From: an uncultured SAR86 cluster bacterium
GTDB taxonomy: Bacteria; Pseudomonadota; Gammaproteobacteria; Magnimaribacterales; D2472
NCBI GenBank assembly: GCA_902626385.1
Contig: CACOEZ010000004.1
Span: 1 to 64,000 of the forward strand
Reading direction: 5' to 3'
DNA: 64,000 bases
The notes below the pieces were generated by a model that saw only the letters and a list, made by a program, of their open reading frames with translations, was not told the DNA's origin and searched no databases. Shown one piece after another: positions 17,821 through 25,993 of the stretch (the first letter of the stretch is position 1; each line of letters begins with the position of its first letter). The position numbers and the translations under genes were made by a program.

Positions 17821-18936
17821 ATGCAATTAGAATCATTTATTCCACCTTCAAGGGTATTAATGGGTCCAGGTCCATCTGACGTAAGTAAAAGAGTGCTTGA
17901 TGCAATGGCGAGGCCAACAATTGGTCATTTAGATCCTGAGTTCATATCCATGATGGATGAGATAAAAAAACTCTTGCAATATGCATTCATAACTAAAAAC
18001 GAATTAACATTTGCAGTTTCTGCACCTGGTATGGCTGGCATGGAATGCAGTTTCGCTAATTTAGTTGAAGAGGGTGACAAAGTAATTATTTGTAAAAATG
18101 GTTTCTTTGGAGAGAGAATGAAAGAAAACGTTGAGAGATTTGGTGGCGTACCAATAATGGTTGATGATGAGTGGGGTAAAAAAATAGATTTAAACAAAGT
18201 TGAAGAGGCTCTCAAAAACCACCCAGATGCAAAAATAGTTGCATTTGTTCATGCTGAAACATCTACCGGTGTAATGTCAGATCCAAAAGCTCTTACAAAA
18301 CTTGCACATGATCATGATTGTTTATCAATTGTTGATACTGTAACAGGGTTGGCTGGCGTCCCGTTAAAAGTTGACGAGTGGGAAATTGATGCAATTTATT
18401 CAGGCACTCAAAAATGTTTATCAGCATCGCCAGGATTATCACCAATAAGTTTTAGTAATGCAGCAAAAGAAAAAATTAAAAATAGGAAGACTAAGGTTAA
18501 AAGCTGGTTTTTAGATCTAAATCTAATCATGTCTTATTGGGAAGGAGAAGGAGGAAGATCTTATCACCACACCGCACCTATTAATGCATTATATGGATTA
18601 CATGAGGCATTATTAATTCTTAAAGAAATTGGAATTGAGAATTCATGGAAAAAGCATATGGATAATCATCTATTATTAAGGAAAGGCCTAGAAGATCTTG
18701 GAATAGATTACCTTGTTAATGAAAATGACAGACTACCTCAATTGAATTCAATCTATATTCCAGATGGAATTGATGATCTTGAATCAAGAAAAAAATTACT
18801 TAATAACTATAATTTAGAAATTGGAGCAGGTTTAGGTGCTCTCGCAGGTAAAATTTGGCGAATAGGGTTAATGGGACAATCATCTAATAAAAAAAATATA
18901 GATCACTGCTTGGAATCAATTTCTAAAGTTATTTAA
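17821..18936 (+). CDS. Class V aminotransferase, alanine/serine-glyoxylate type
   Basis: A 371-residue PLP enzyme. It opens with the AGXT-like L-M-G-P-G-P-S-D-V-S block near 13-22, has H-A-E-T-S-T-G at 144-150 and V-D-T-V-T-G near 171-176. The PLP lysine is Lys198 in S-G-T-Q-K-C-L. The family moves amino groups between serine or alanine and glyoxylate, which fits photorespiratory-type or C1 metabolism, but relatives also act on 2-aminoethylphosphonate or isoleucine-like amines. No phosphonate genes are seen around it. Confidence 0.87.
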   Translation: MQLESFIPPSRVLMGPGPSDVSKRVLDAMARPTIGHLDPEFISMMDEIKKLLQYAFITKNELTFAVSAPGMAGMECSFANLVEEGDKVIICKNGFFGERMKENVERFGGVPIMVDDEWGKKIDLNKVEEALKNHPDAKIVAFVHAETSTGVMSDPKALTKLAHDHDCLSIVDTVTGLAGVPLKVDEWEIDAIYSGTQKCLSASPGLSPISFSNAAKEKIKNRKTKVKSWFLDLNLIMSYWEGEGGRSYHHTAPINALYGLHEALLILKEIGIENSWKKHMDNHLLLRKGLEDLGIDYLVNENDRLPQLNSIYIPDGIDDLESRKKLLNNYNLEIGAGLGALAGKIWRIGLMGQSSNKKNIDHCLESISKVI

Positions 18937-19666
18937 AGTTAAAACTATCTCCTTCATTTATATATAGATTTATCTCGTTTTTTAAAACATCTATATCTGG
19001 TGATTTAGTTACTAAAAAATTTTTAATAAATCCCATAGTATGATTTGGGTTATTACCAGTTATAAATAGTTCCTTTGAATCGAGAATTTTAATTGCTTTT
19101 AATGTGGCTTGATAATTCATTCCAAGTTGAACAATACCGAATAGTTTAGTTTCTTCTGCAGTCAGTATAGCTAAATCAGCTTTAATATCGTGCTCGATTA
19201 AGTACTTAAAATTTACCCTGTGTCCTTCATGAAAAATAGTATTATTTTCATTATCTCGAATAAGTAAAGAAAATGTAGAGCTATAGTAAGGATAACTTGT
19301 TGGGAGAGCTTTTATATTCATATTACATACTGGAGTTTCCTCTTCGGATAGAATATTTATTGGATTAGTTATTTTATGTTTCCTTATATATTTTTTAACA
19401 ATGTTTGATGTATAAATTGGTAAGTCATTTGAAAATTGCTTAATTGAGTCTGGATGCAGATGATCTTCAAATGGAGCTGTTATGATTAACGCTTTAACAA
19501 TCTTTAAATCAGCTTCAGATAAACAAGAGACATTAGTTTTTTTTCTTTGAATAAAAAATGATCCCTCCGGTTTTAAAGTTTTAGTTAACCAAGGATCAAT
19601 TAAGATCGCTTGATTTTGATTTTCTATAAACCAAGTTTGATAGTTATCAGCTTTTATTACTCTCAT
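18929..19666 (-). CDS. Metallo-beta-lactamase-fold protein with degenerate metal motif
   Basis: A 245-residue protein with the UlaG-like MBL layout: a W-F-I start strand, I-L-I-D-P-W-L near 21-27, then T-A-P-F-E-D-H-L-H-P in place of the usual H-x-H-x-D-H. Only the Asp-His part is kept, as in a plant and cyanobacterial MBL branch where this segment reads D-H-x-H-P. Later F-H-E-G-H and G-N-N-P-N-H-T-M lie where other ligands would be. It may bind one metal or none. It sits 18 bases after two tiny membrane ORFs on the same strand and overlaps the end of the aminotransferase gene. Confidence 0.75.
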   Translation of the reverse strand: MRVIKADNYQTWFIENQNQAILIDPWLTKTLKPEGSFFIQRKKTNVSCLSEADLKIVKALIITAPFEDHLHPDSIKQFSNDLPIYTSNIVKKYIRKHKITNPINILSEEETPVCNMNIKALPTSYPYYSSTFSLLIRDNENNTIFHEGHRVNFKYLIEHDIKADLAILTAEETKLFGIVQLGMNYQATLKAIKILDSKELFITGNNPNHTMGFIKNFLVTKSPDIDVLKNEINLYINEGDSFNFK

Positions 19667-19684
19667 TTTGAATGAACCTATTTA

Positions 19685-19768
19685 TTAGCTATACGCTAAT
19701 TTAACAACAAATACGAATATACCAACTGCAATAGATAGATAGATAACTAAGTGAAGCCAGTTATTCAT
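19685..19768 (-). CDS. 27-residue hydrophobic peptide (possible small membrane protein)
   Basis: ATG at 19768 to a stop at 19685. Nearly the whole peptide is one membrane helix (L-V-I-Y-L-S-I-A-V-G-I-F-V-F-V-V) ending in K-L-A-Y-S. It begins one base after the stop of the 36-residue ORF upstream, so the two look translationally coupled. It lies 18 bases before the MBL gene. No ribosome site is evident and no family was recognised. Confidence 0.4.
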   Translation of the reverse strand: MNNWLHLVIYLSIAVGIFVFVVKLAYS

Positions 19769-19769
19769 A

Positions 19770-19880
19770 TTAAGTAAATATTTTAACTATGGTGTATGCA
19801 ATTATTGGTGGAATAGCTATATGAATTATAAGAGGGATGCCTAAAACTTTTGTTTCTACTAAATATTTCCACATATCCAT
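19770..19880 (-). CDS. 36-residue hydrophobic peptide (possible small membrane protein)
   Basis: ATG at 19880 (or 19874) to a stop at 19770. It encodes a short polar start (M-D-M-W-K-Y), then one hydrophobic helix with two internal prolines. It heads a possible three-gene set with the 27-residue ORF and the MBL-fold gene. The ribosome site is poor. Hydrophobic ORFs of this length can occur by chance in AT-rich DNA, so support comes from the tight spacing. Confidence 0.4.
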   Translation of the reverse strand: MDMWKYLVETKVLGIPLIIHIAIPPIIAYTIVKIFT

Positions 19881-19920
19881 ATAATATAACAAAATTTTTT
19901 ATCATGCCTTTATCTGACAA

Positions 19921-19948
19921 TTGTAATTTAACGGAAACTCTTTAGAAT
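19921..19948 (+). promoter_or_regulatory. Probable promoter of tRNA-Ser
   Basis: TTGTAA (19921-19926) and TAGAAT (19943-19948) with a 16-base spacer. Transcription would start near 19955, about 9 bases before the mature tRNA. Confidence 0.55.
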
Positions 19949-19963
19949 AGGGCATCTAAAACT

Positions 19964-20055
19964 GGAGGGATGGCAGAGTCTGGTTTATTGTAGCGGTCTT
20001 GAAAACCGTCGTGCCTTCATCGGCACCGTGGGTTCGAATCCCACTCCCTCCGCCA
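19964..20055 (+). tRNA. tRNA-Ser (anticodon TGA)
   Basis: The acceptor arms GGAGGGA (19964-19970) and TCCCTCC (20045-20051) pair perfectly, with G as discriminator and an encoded CCA (20053-20055). The anticodon loop CTTGAAA is at 19998-20004 with TGA at 20000-20002. The long variable arm (GTGCCTTCATCGGCAC) is typical of tRNA-Ser, and the T loop is GGTTCGAATCC. It reads UCA codons. Confidence 0.98.
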
Positions 20056-20062
20056 TAATTAT

Positions 20063-20479
20063 ATGAATAGCGATATTAAGAACATATTTCAAGAAATCCC
20101 AGACTTTTTATCCATTCTTGGTTTCCAAGATGCATATTTAGACAAAGAAAATGATGAGTGGGTAATTGAGTTTATGCCAGGTAAAGAGCTCACTCATTCA
20201 AATGGAACCATAGTTCAAGGTGGTTTTGTCTCTGGAATGATCGATGCATCTATGTCTCAGTTAATCATGTATCTATCACATGGAAAAGACCTTCCGTTAA
20301 CACTTGATCTTGATATAAAATTTTTAAAATCATGTGTTCCAAATATTAAAACTACCGCAACAAGCAAAGTAGTGAGAAAGGGTAAATCAATAATATTTAC
20401 CAGCGGGGAACTTTATCAAAATAATCAGCTTATTGCAGTTGGAACTGCTACCAACAAAATAATTAATATTAATTCTTAA
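20063..20479 (+). CDS. Hotdog-fold thioesterase, PaaI type
   Basis: A 138-residue protein with the PaaI-like thioesterase core: N-G-T-I-V-Q-G-G-F-V-S-G-M-I-D near 49-63, where the Gly-Gly turn and Asp shape the acyl-CoA site. A D-L-D-I-K-F-L-K strand near 81-88 follows. It should hydrolyse acyl- or aryl-CoA thioesters in the cytoplasm. It starts 7 bases after the tRNA and is followed 28 bases later by the HD-domain gene. Confidence 0.82.
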   Translation: MNSDIKNIFQEIPDFLSILGFQDAYLDKENDEWVIEFMPGKELTHSNGTIVQGGFVSGMIDASMSQLIMYLSHGKDLPLTLDLDIKFLKSCVPNIKTTATSKVVRKGKSIIFTSGELYQNNQLIAVGTATNKIININS

Positions 20480-20507
20480 AAATTAATTTTTAAGATATAA
20501 TTTTTCT

Positions 20508-21080
20508 ATGTCTGAAAAAAGGGCCAAATTTACTCAGATGAAAGATGGAGATGCCGAAGATTACTCCATAATTGCTGCAAGTAATGCTAAAGACTATGAT
20601 CATTTAGCAGATAAAGTTTTGACGCATTTAAAAATGTTAAAAAATGACTACGGCGGATTTCAAGTTGATAGATTAACGCATTCTCTTCAAACAGCTACAA
20701 GAGCTTATCGTGATGGCCGCGATGATGAATATGTTGTTTGTGCATTGATTCATGACATTGGCGATAATCTAGCACCTGCAAATCATGCTGAATTTGCTGC
20801 AACAATTCTTCAACCATTTGTATCAGAAGAAAATTATTGGATTGTAAAACACCATGGAGTTTTTCAAGGATATTATTTCTTTGAATTCTTAGGATTGGAT
20901 AAAAATATGCGAGATAAGTTTATAAAAAGCCCATATTTTGAAAGCTGTAAAGAGTTCTGTGAAAAATATGATCAAAACAGTTTTGATCCTGATTACGACA
21001 CTTTAGATCTTGAATTCTTTATCCCAATGGTTAAAGAACTTTTTAAAAAACCAAAGAGATCCATATACTTGCAATCATAA
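20508..21080 (+). CDS. HD-domain protein, PhnZ/inositol-oxygenase-like
   Basis: A 190-residue HD-fold protein. Predicted metal ligands: His58 in L-T-H-S-L-Q, His82-Asp83 in I-H-D-I-G, His93 in A-N-H-A-E-F and His115/His116 in V-K-H-H-G. The T-H-S-L-Q-T-A-x-x-A helix before the HD is the pattern of PhnZ-type and inositol-oxygenase-type diiron enzymes rather than of plain nucleotide phosphohydrolases. The substrate is unknown; no phosphonate-degradation genes are near. It abuts the following DUF3089 gene with no gap. Confidence 0.75.
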   Translation: MSEKRAKFTQMKDGDAEDYSIIAASNAKDYDHLADKVLTHLKMLKNDYGGFQVDRLTHSLQTATRAYRDGRDDEYVVCALIHDIGDNLAPANHAEFAATILQPFVSEENYWIVKHHGVFQGYYFFEFLGLDKNMRDKFIKSPYFESCKEFCEKYDQNSFDPDYDTLDLEFFIPMVKELFKKPKRSIYLQS

Positions 21081-22175
21081 ATGACAGATTACCATTTTAA
21101 AAAGTTCCTTGAGCTTGTTCAACCAGATATTGACTTTGACATCAAAGATATTCCTTCCTCACCTGATTATTCTGATATTAATAGTTGGGCTGCAACTCCC
21201 AATAGTGGTGAGCAGCAATTTTATGTTCCTGATCCATCTTTCACAGTTAATAAAGAAAATAACTTAGTTGATGTGTTTTATATTCATCCAACTGGTTTTT
21301 ATGAAAAATGTTGGAATTCAGATATGGACAGAAAAAAGTCTGCTTTTGAAAGAACTGAAATTATGCTTGGAAATCAAGCTTCTGCATTTAATGAGTCCTG
21401 TAATATCTATGCTCCAGAATATCGTCAAGCGACTTATTTTTCTTTTTTTGATAAAAAAGATAATGGGAAAAAGGCTTTGGATCTTGCATATGAGGATGTT
21501 GAAAGCGCTTTTGATTATTTTATTAAGAACTTTAATAATAATAGGCCATTTATTATTGCAGGACATAGTCAAGGCGCACTTCACGCTCAAAGACTCATTA
21601 AGAGAAAGATTGAGAATTCTGACATTCAAAACAGATTTATATGTGCTTACGCTATTGGTTATATAATTCCTGACAAATGTTTTGATGATTTGTTCTCAAA
21701 TATAAAAAAATCAACTTCTTTTAATGACACCAATTGTATTATTTCATGGTCAACTGTGGTTGAGGGTTATAAGAGAAGTAGAGAAAAAACTCCATATTGG
21801 AGACCTGAGGGCTGGACTGCTGAACCAATGTACCAAAAAATATTTTCGGTTAATCCTTTCTCATGGACATCTGATTCTAAATGGCATCAAGATGATAATA
21901 ATTCTGCAATTATAAATAAATCTCAAGACTACGATTTTACAGATCAATTAAGCATAGATCACACAGGCACAAAAAAATCTATCGGATTAACTAGAATTCA
22001 AGAATTTAGCGCAAGTGTAAATAAAGAATCAGGTCTACTTGAAACTAAAGGCCCATTGGTAACAAATATCAAAAAAATGAAGTTTTTTAGTGGAGATCTC
22101 CATTCATTTGATATGATGCTTTTTTGGGGCGCATTGAGACAAAATGTCAAAGATAGAATCGCTGCCTTCTTATAA
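21081..22175 (+). CDS. DUF3089 family alpha/beta hydrolase
   Basis: A 364-residue protein matching DUF3089: V-D-V-F-Y-I-H-P-T-G near 64-73, I-Y-A-P-E-Y-R-Q-A-T near 109-118, and a lipase-like nucleophile elbow G-H-S-Q-G-A near 160-165. The family is predicted to hydrolyse esters or lipids but has no settled function. No signal peptide. The start immediately follows the upstream stop, and its 3' end overlaps the next gene by 32 bases. Confidence 0.82.
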   Translation: MTDYHFKKFLELVQPDIDFDIKDIPSSPDYSDINSWAATPNSGEQQFYVPDPSFTVNKENNLVDVFYIHPTGFYEKCWNSDMDRKKSAFERTEIMLGNQASAFNESCNIYAPEYRQATYFSFFDKKDNGKKALDLAYEDVESAFDYFIKNFNNNRPFIIAGHSQGALHAQRLIKRKIENSDIQNRFICAYAIGYIIPDKCFDDLFSNIKKSTSFNDTNCIISWSTVVEGYKRSREKTPYWRPEGWTAEPMYQKIFSVNPFSWTSDSKWHQDDNNSAIINKSQDYDFTDQLSIDHTGTKKSIGLTRIQEFSASVNKESGLLETKGPLVTNIKKMKFFSGDLHSFDMMLFWGALRQNVKDRIAAFL

Positions 22176-23142
22176 AACTTTTTTAATAATCATTCTTATG
22201 TTTACTAATTCAAACTTATTTTCTTTTGATGAGGGCGTCTCTAAAAATAAAAATATTGAAATATATTTCCGTGATTATGGCCCACAAAATGGCGATCCTA
22301 TATTGTTAGTACAAGGCATTGGAGGTCAGCTCATAAATTGGCCACAACATTTAATTGAGTTTTTAATTGAAAATAATTTTAGACCAATTGTCTTTGACAA
22401 TAGAGATACTGGTTTATCCTCGCGAACTAATAGTGAAGCATTTAATGCAGATAATATTAATAATACTGTCTTAAGAAACTACATTAGATATTATTTAAGA
22501 TTACCCATAAAATCTGAGTACACTATAGATGATATGGCAGATGATGCTATATCAGTATTAAATGAATTAGATATTGATCAGGCTCATATACTTGGTATTT
22601 CAATGGGTGGTATGATTGCACAGATAATTGCATCTTCATATCCTGAGAGAACTAAAACTTTTACACTTATAGCTTCTACTGCATCCACACCATCTCCATT
22701 TAATGGGCCAACACGTGAAGTTCGCAACCTATTTATTGAAAGAACTAAAAGTACCTCAGCAACTATCGATGAAAGAGTAAATAGAACTAAAAGATTATTT
22801 AAAATTATTGGTTATGAAGGAATTGATTTAGAAACAGACGAATTTTACTCTAATATCAAAACTTCAATTGAGAGGGGCGGCACTGATGATACAGGATTTG
22901 GAAGACAGCTCACTGCAATTCTTGGATCTGAAAATAGAATAAAGAAAGTAAAGTTAATATCTTCACCAACATTAATTATCCATGGTAATGAGGATCCACT
23001 TATAAGAGTTAAAAATGCATATAAAACTAATAAACTTATTAAAAATAGTAAACTTAAAGTAATTCCAGATATGAGGCATCTTATAGAGCCCCCAGTATTT
23101 GATCAGTTTAAAGAGGATCTTCTTAATCACTTAAGTATTTAA
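22144..23142 (+). CDS. Alpha/beta-fold hydrolase with N-terminal signal
   Basis: A 332-residue hydrolase. The elbow G-I-S-M-G-G-M lies near residues 148-154, the acid in I-I-H-G-N-E-D-P near 279-286, and the His in D-M-R-H-L-I-E-P near 315-322. L-V-Q-G-I-G-G-Q is the oxyanion region. The first 28 residues are hydrophobic, so it is probably exported. An in-frame ATG at 22198 could be the true start, but the ATG at 22144 keeps the signal intact. The 32-base overlap with DUF3089 suggests coupled translation. It resembles the polyketide-esterase branch; substrate unknown. Confidence 0.82.
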   Translation: MSKIESLPSYKTFLIIILMFTNSNLFSFDEGVSKNKNIEIYFRDYGPQNGDPILLVQGIGGQLINWPQHLIEFLIENNFRPIVFDNRDTGLSSRTNSEAFNADNINNTVLRNYIRYYLRLPIKSEYTIDDMADDAISVLNELDIDQAHILGISMGGMIAQIIASSYPERTKTFTLIASTASTPSPFNGPTREVRNLFIERTKSTSATIDERVNRTKRLFKIIGYEGIDLETDEFYSNIKTSIERGGTDDTGFGRQLTAILGSENRIKKVKLISSPTLIIHGNEDPLIRVKNAYKTNKLIKNSKLKVIPDMRHLIEPPVFDQFKEDLLNHLSI

Positions 23143-23147
23143 AAAAT

Positions 23148-24542
23148 ATGCTGAATACAAGTTTTAAAGTTAATTATTCTATTGGCTCAATTCCAAATGG
23201 TATTAAAACCGATACTTTTACTTTTTTTCTGTTATTTTTTTATAGTAATATTATTGGTCTTAATCCTGCGCTAGCCGGAACTGCAATATTTATAGCTCTG
23301 TGTGTTGATGCTATAACCGATCCTCTTATGGGGACTATTTCAGATAGAACAAATTCATTTATAGGAAGACGACATCCATTTATGTTTATTTCATTCATTC
23401 CGATGTCAGTTGGATACATACTTTTGTTTGCACCAAGACAAGATTGGGATCTATCTCAGAATGATTTATTTTTATGGATGACAATTTTTACCATTATTAC
23501 AAGAATTGGTATGACGCTTTTTGATATTCCCCATAGAGCATTTGGTGGAGAGATTACTAAAAACTATGAAGAACGAACATTACTAATGTCATGGCGAGAA
23601 ATGTTTGCATGGATAGCAGGTCTTGGGAATGCTTTTCTTGGTTATGGTGTATTTTTTTCTTCCACTACTGAATATCCTCAAGGACAACTAAATCCAGATG
23701 CCTGGTTCCCATTTGCCTTAACAGGAGCGATATTAATGATTATTTCAGTTCTTTACTGCTCTTATACAACAAAAGATCAAGCAAAGAATCTATCAAAATG
23801 GTCAGGCACAATATCTCTTTTATCTATTCTAAAAGAACTAAAAATAGCCTTAAGTAACCGTTCTTTTATGATTTTTTTCTTTGGTAATTTATTCCTTTCT
23901 TTGTCATGGGGTCTCGCTAATACTTTAACTTTATTTGTTAATACTTATTTCTGGGATTTTGAAGCAACTCAAATAAAATATTTTTTACCTGTATATTTTG
24001 TTGGAACTATTTTTGCTTTTTACTTAACTCCAAAAATGGTTAAAAGATTTAACAAACGTAATATTGTTCTTATTTGTATTGGCATGGTCGGACTTTTATC
24101 ACCATTAGCCTTTATTCTTTATAATCTTGGACTTACTCCCGAAAATGGATCCTATGAGCTTGTATTTTTTATAAGTACATTCTTGGTATTCTTAGTTACT
24201 TTCAACATAGTTGGAATTATGGTTCGTGACTCAATGATAGGTGACATTGCAGATGAAGTTGAGCTTCAAAGTGGCAAAAGACAAGAGGGTATTTTATTTG
24301 CTGCGGTTGGGTTTATGCAAAAGCTGAACGCTGGTCTTGGGACATTTTTTGCTGGACAGGTCTTAAGTTTGATAAATTTTGATAGATTAAACCATACCGC
24401 AGAGCAGGCTTACACTCTAGCTTTTGTTCAAGGTCCTGTTACTACTTTGCTAATGATTATTCCAATTATTATTTTTTCAATGTATTCATTAACTGCACAA
24501 AGACATAGAGATATATTGGAAAAACTTAAATCAAGAACCTAA
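23148..24542 (+). CDS. MFS transporter, GPH (glycoside-pentoside-hexuronide) type
   Basis: A 464-residue, 12-helix carrier. The signature D-A-I-T-D-P-L-M-G-T-I-S-D-R-x-x-S followed by G-R-R-H-P-F-M near 55-83 identifies the GPH/MelB branch, which moves sugars or other organics with Na+ or H+. It follows the hydrolase gene by 5 bases, so this five-gene run from 20063 may process and take up one class of compound. That link is an inference. Confidence 0.87.
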   Translation: MLNTSFKVNYSIGSIPNGIKTDTFTFFLLFFYSNIIGLNPALAGTAIFIALCVDAITDPLMGTISDRTNSFIGRRHPFMFISFIPMSVGYILLFAPRQDWDLSQNDLFLWMTIFTIITRIGMTLFDIPHRAFGGEITKNYEERTLLMSWREMFAWIAGLGNAFLGYGVFFSSTTEYPQGQLNPDAWFPFALTGAILMIISVLYCSYTTKDQAKNLSKWSGTISLLSILKELKIALSNRSFMIFFFGNLFLSLSWGLANTLTLFVNTYFWDFEATQIKYFLPVYFVGTIFAFYLTPKMVKRFNKRNIVLICIGMVGLLSPLAFILYNLGLTPENGSYELVFFISTFLVFLVTFNIVGIMVRDSMIGDIADEVELQSGKRQEGILFAAVGFMQKLNAGLGTFFAGQVLSLINFDRLNHTAEQAYTLAFVQGPVTTLLMIIPIIIFSMYSLTAQRHRDILEKLKSRT

Positions 24543-25960
24543 ATAAGAACTTCAAAACAATTACACATTCTTTTCCACAGGTTTTGATGTTTTTTTGTAA
24601 CATCTTGATTTGAAAAGTTTGTTATAAAACAACCTATGATTGAATTTAAATCGTTCTCACTATTCTTCTTTGTATTAAATTTATTACTTAATAGTTCGAA
24701 TTGTATTTTTCCTCTTATTTCTTGATCTTTTTTAGGAGAATCAATATTAGCTAATAATTCTAGTTTTACGCACAAATAGTTGAGATCCTTTAAAGAGGAT
24801 GTTTTATTTAAAAATGATTCATTTATTTTATTAACAAATACTTTAGGAGCTTTCTCAATTTCTGAATTATTTACAAGAACATCATATATTTTTTTATATG
24901 ACTCTAATTTTTCATTTTTTATAGTTTGTTTTTCTTCTGTAACTAATTTTTTAATATTTTTCTTAATTATTTTATATTCATCAGTATTTCTTATACTCTC
25001 GAAAAGTTTCAGTTCAGTTAATACTTCGTTAGATGTTTTTGTTTTATCTAAAAGCTCTTTATTTAGGATATTTATCTTTTGAATATTTTCTTTAACTAGA
25101 TTATTTTTCTCTTCATAGAATCTGTCACCACTTTTATTAAATTTTTTCCATAAAAAAGAATCATTTTTTTTACCAGCTGGTCCGATTTTTTGCCATTCTG
25201 CCTTAACATTGAGAAATTCTTTGATATTTAAATTGTTATCTTCATTTTTAATCTCATTAACCTTAAGAATTAAATTTTCTTTAATTTCTTTGTTTTTTAA
25301 TTCTTGATTTTTAATTTCATCATTAATTGGTTTTCTTGCATTTAAATACTTAGTTTTCAGATCATCAATATCAGTTTCTAACACAGGAGCAAATTGTTGC
25401 CATTTTTGATATTCATCTTTTAAAAAAAGAACGAGTTTTTTTAAAGGAGGCCAATTTTTCTTATTATTGCTTACGTATGTGTTTATATTATCAATAATTA
25501 ACTCTCTCTTTTTTGCATTATCAATTTTGATCTGCTTAATTTCTTCAAAATAATCTGCACATGATTCCCATGCTTTGTTACTTAAATCATTAAAATTCTC
25601 CCATTGTTTTTTTGAAGCAGATTTTCCTGATGTATCTAATAACTGCCACTTTCTTTGAAGATCATGGATTGAATGAGCATGAGCACGAGGATCGTTATTA
25701 GGATTTTTTACAAGATTTTTAATTTCATCTATAAGGATGTTTCTCTTTGGATTTGTAGCAAAGGAAGAAATATCATCATAATATTTAGATTTGCTAATAG
25801 CAGAATTAATTTTATGTCTGAGTTTATTAGGAATATTTTCTAAATTTTTTGAGGATTTAATAACATCTCGTAAAATTTTTTGTGCATTCCTGATAGCACC
25901 ATCAGAAAATAGCTGTTCAGCTTTTTCTATCTCTTTAAATAAATGTTTACTAGTTTCCAC
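24539..25960 (-). CDS. DUF349 repeat protein
   Basis: A 473-residue, highly charged, lysine-rich helical protein without signal peptide or membrane helices. Three DUF349-type repeats are visible, each with a central W and a downstream W or F helix: L-Q-R-K-W-Q-L-L near 85-92, K-W-Q-Q-F-A-P near 190-196, and A-E-W-Q-K-I-G-P-A-G-K near 258-268. Long coiled-coil-like stretches separate them. The function of the family is unknown. It is divergent from trpS over only 33 bases and overlaps the transporter end by 4 bases. Confidence 0.8.
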   Translation of the reverse strand: METSKHLFKEIEKAEQLFSDGAIRNAQKILRDVIKSSKNLENIPNKLRHKINSAISKSKYYDDISSFATNPKRNILIDEIKNLVKNPNNDPRAHAHSIHDLQRKWQLLDTSGKSASKKQWENFNDLSNKAWESCADYFEEIKQIKIDNAKKRELIIDNINTYVSNNKKNWPPLKKLVLFLKDEYQKWQQFAPVLETDIDDLKTKYLNARKPINDEIKNQELKNKEIKENLILKVNEIKNEDNNLNIKEFLNVKAEWQKIGPAGKKNDSFLWKKFNKSGDRFYEEKNNLVKENIQKINILNKELLDKTKTSNEVLTELKLFESIRNTDEYKIIKKNIKKLVTEEKQTIKNEKLESYKKIYDVLVNNSEIEKAPKVFVNKINESFLNKTSSLKDLNYLCVKLELLANIDSPKKDQEIRGKIQFELLSNKFNTKKNSENDLNSIIGCFITNFSNQDVTKKHQNLWKRMCNCFEVLI

Positions 25961-25993
25961 AATATTTTTATATGAAGTTTATAATTATACCTA

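Noticed and set aside
19731-19756. Short ATAG tandem repeat
   Set aside because: Only three units, and inside a tiny ORF in AT-rich DNA; not enough for a repeat feature.
20508-21080. HD protein as part of a phosphonate operon
   Set aside because: No PhnY-like dioxygenase, phosphonatase or phosphonate transporter lies nearby; only the fold-level similarity is kept.
24780-25082. 100-codon plus-strand frame opposite the DUF349 gene
   Set aside because: Phe/Ser-rich product is the expected antisense of a Lys/Glu-rich helical protein.
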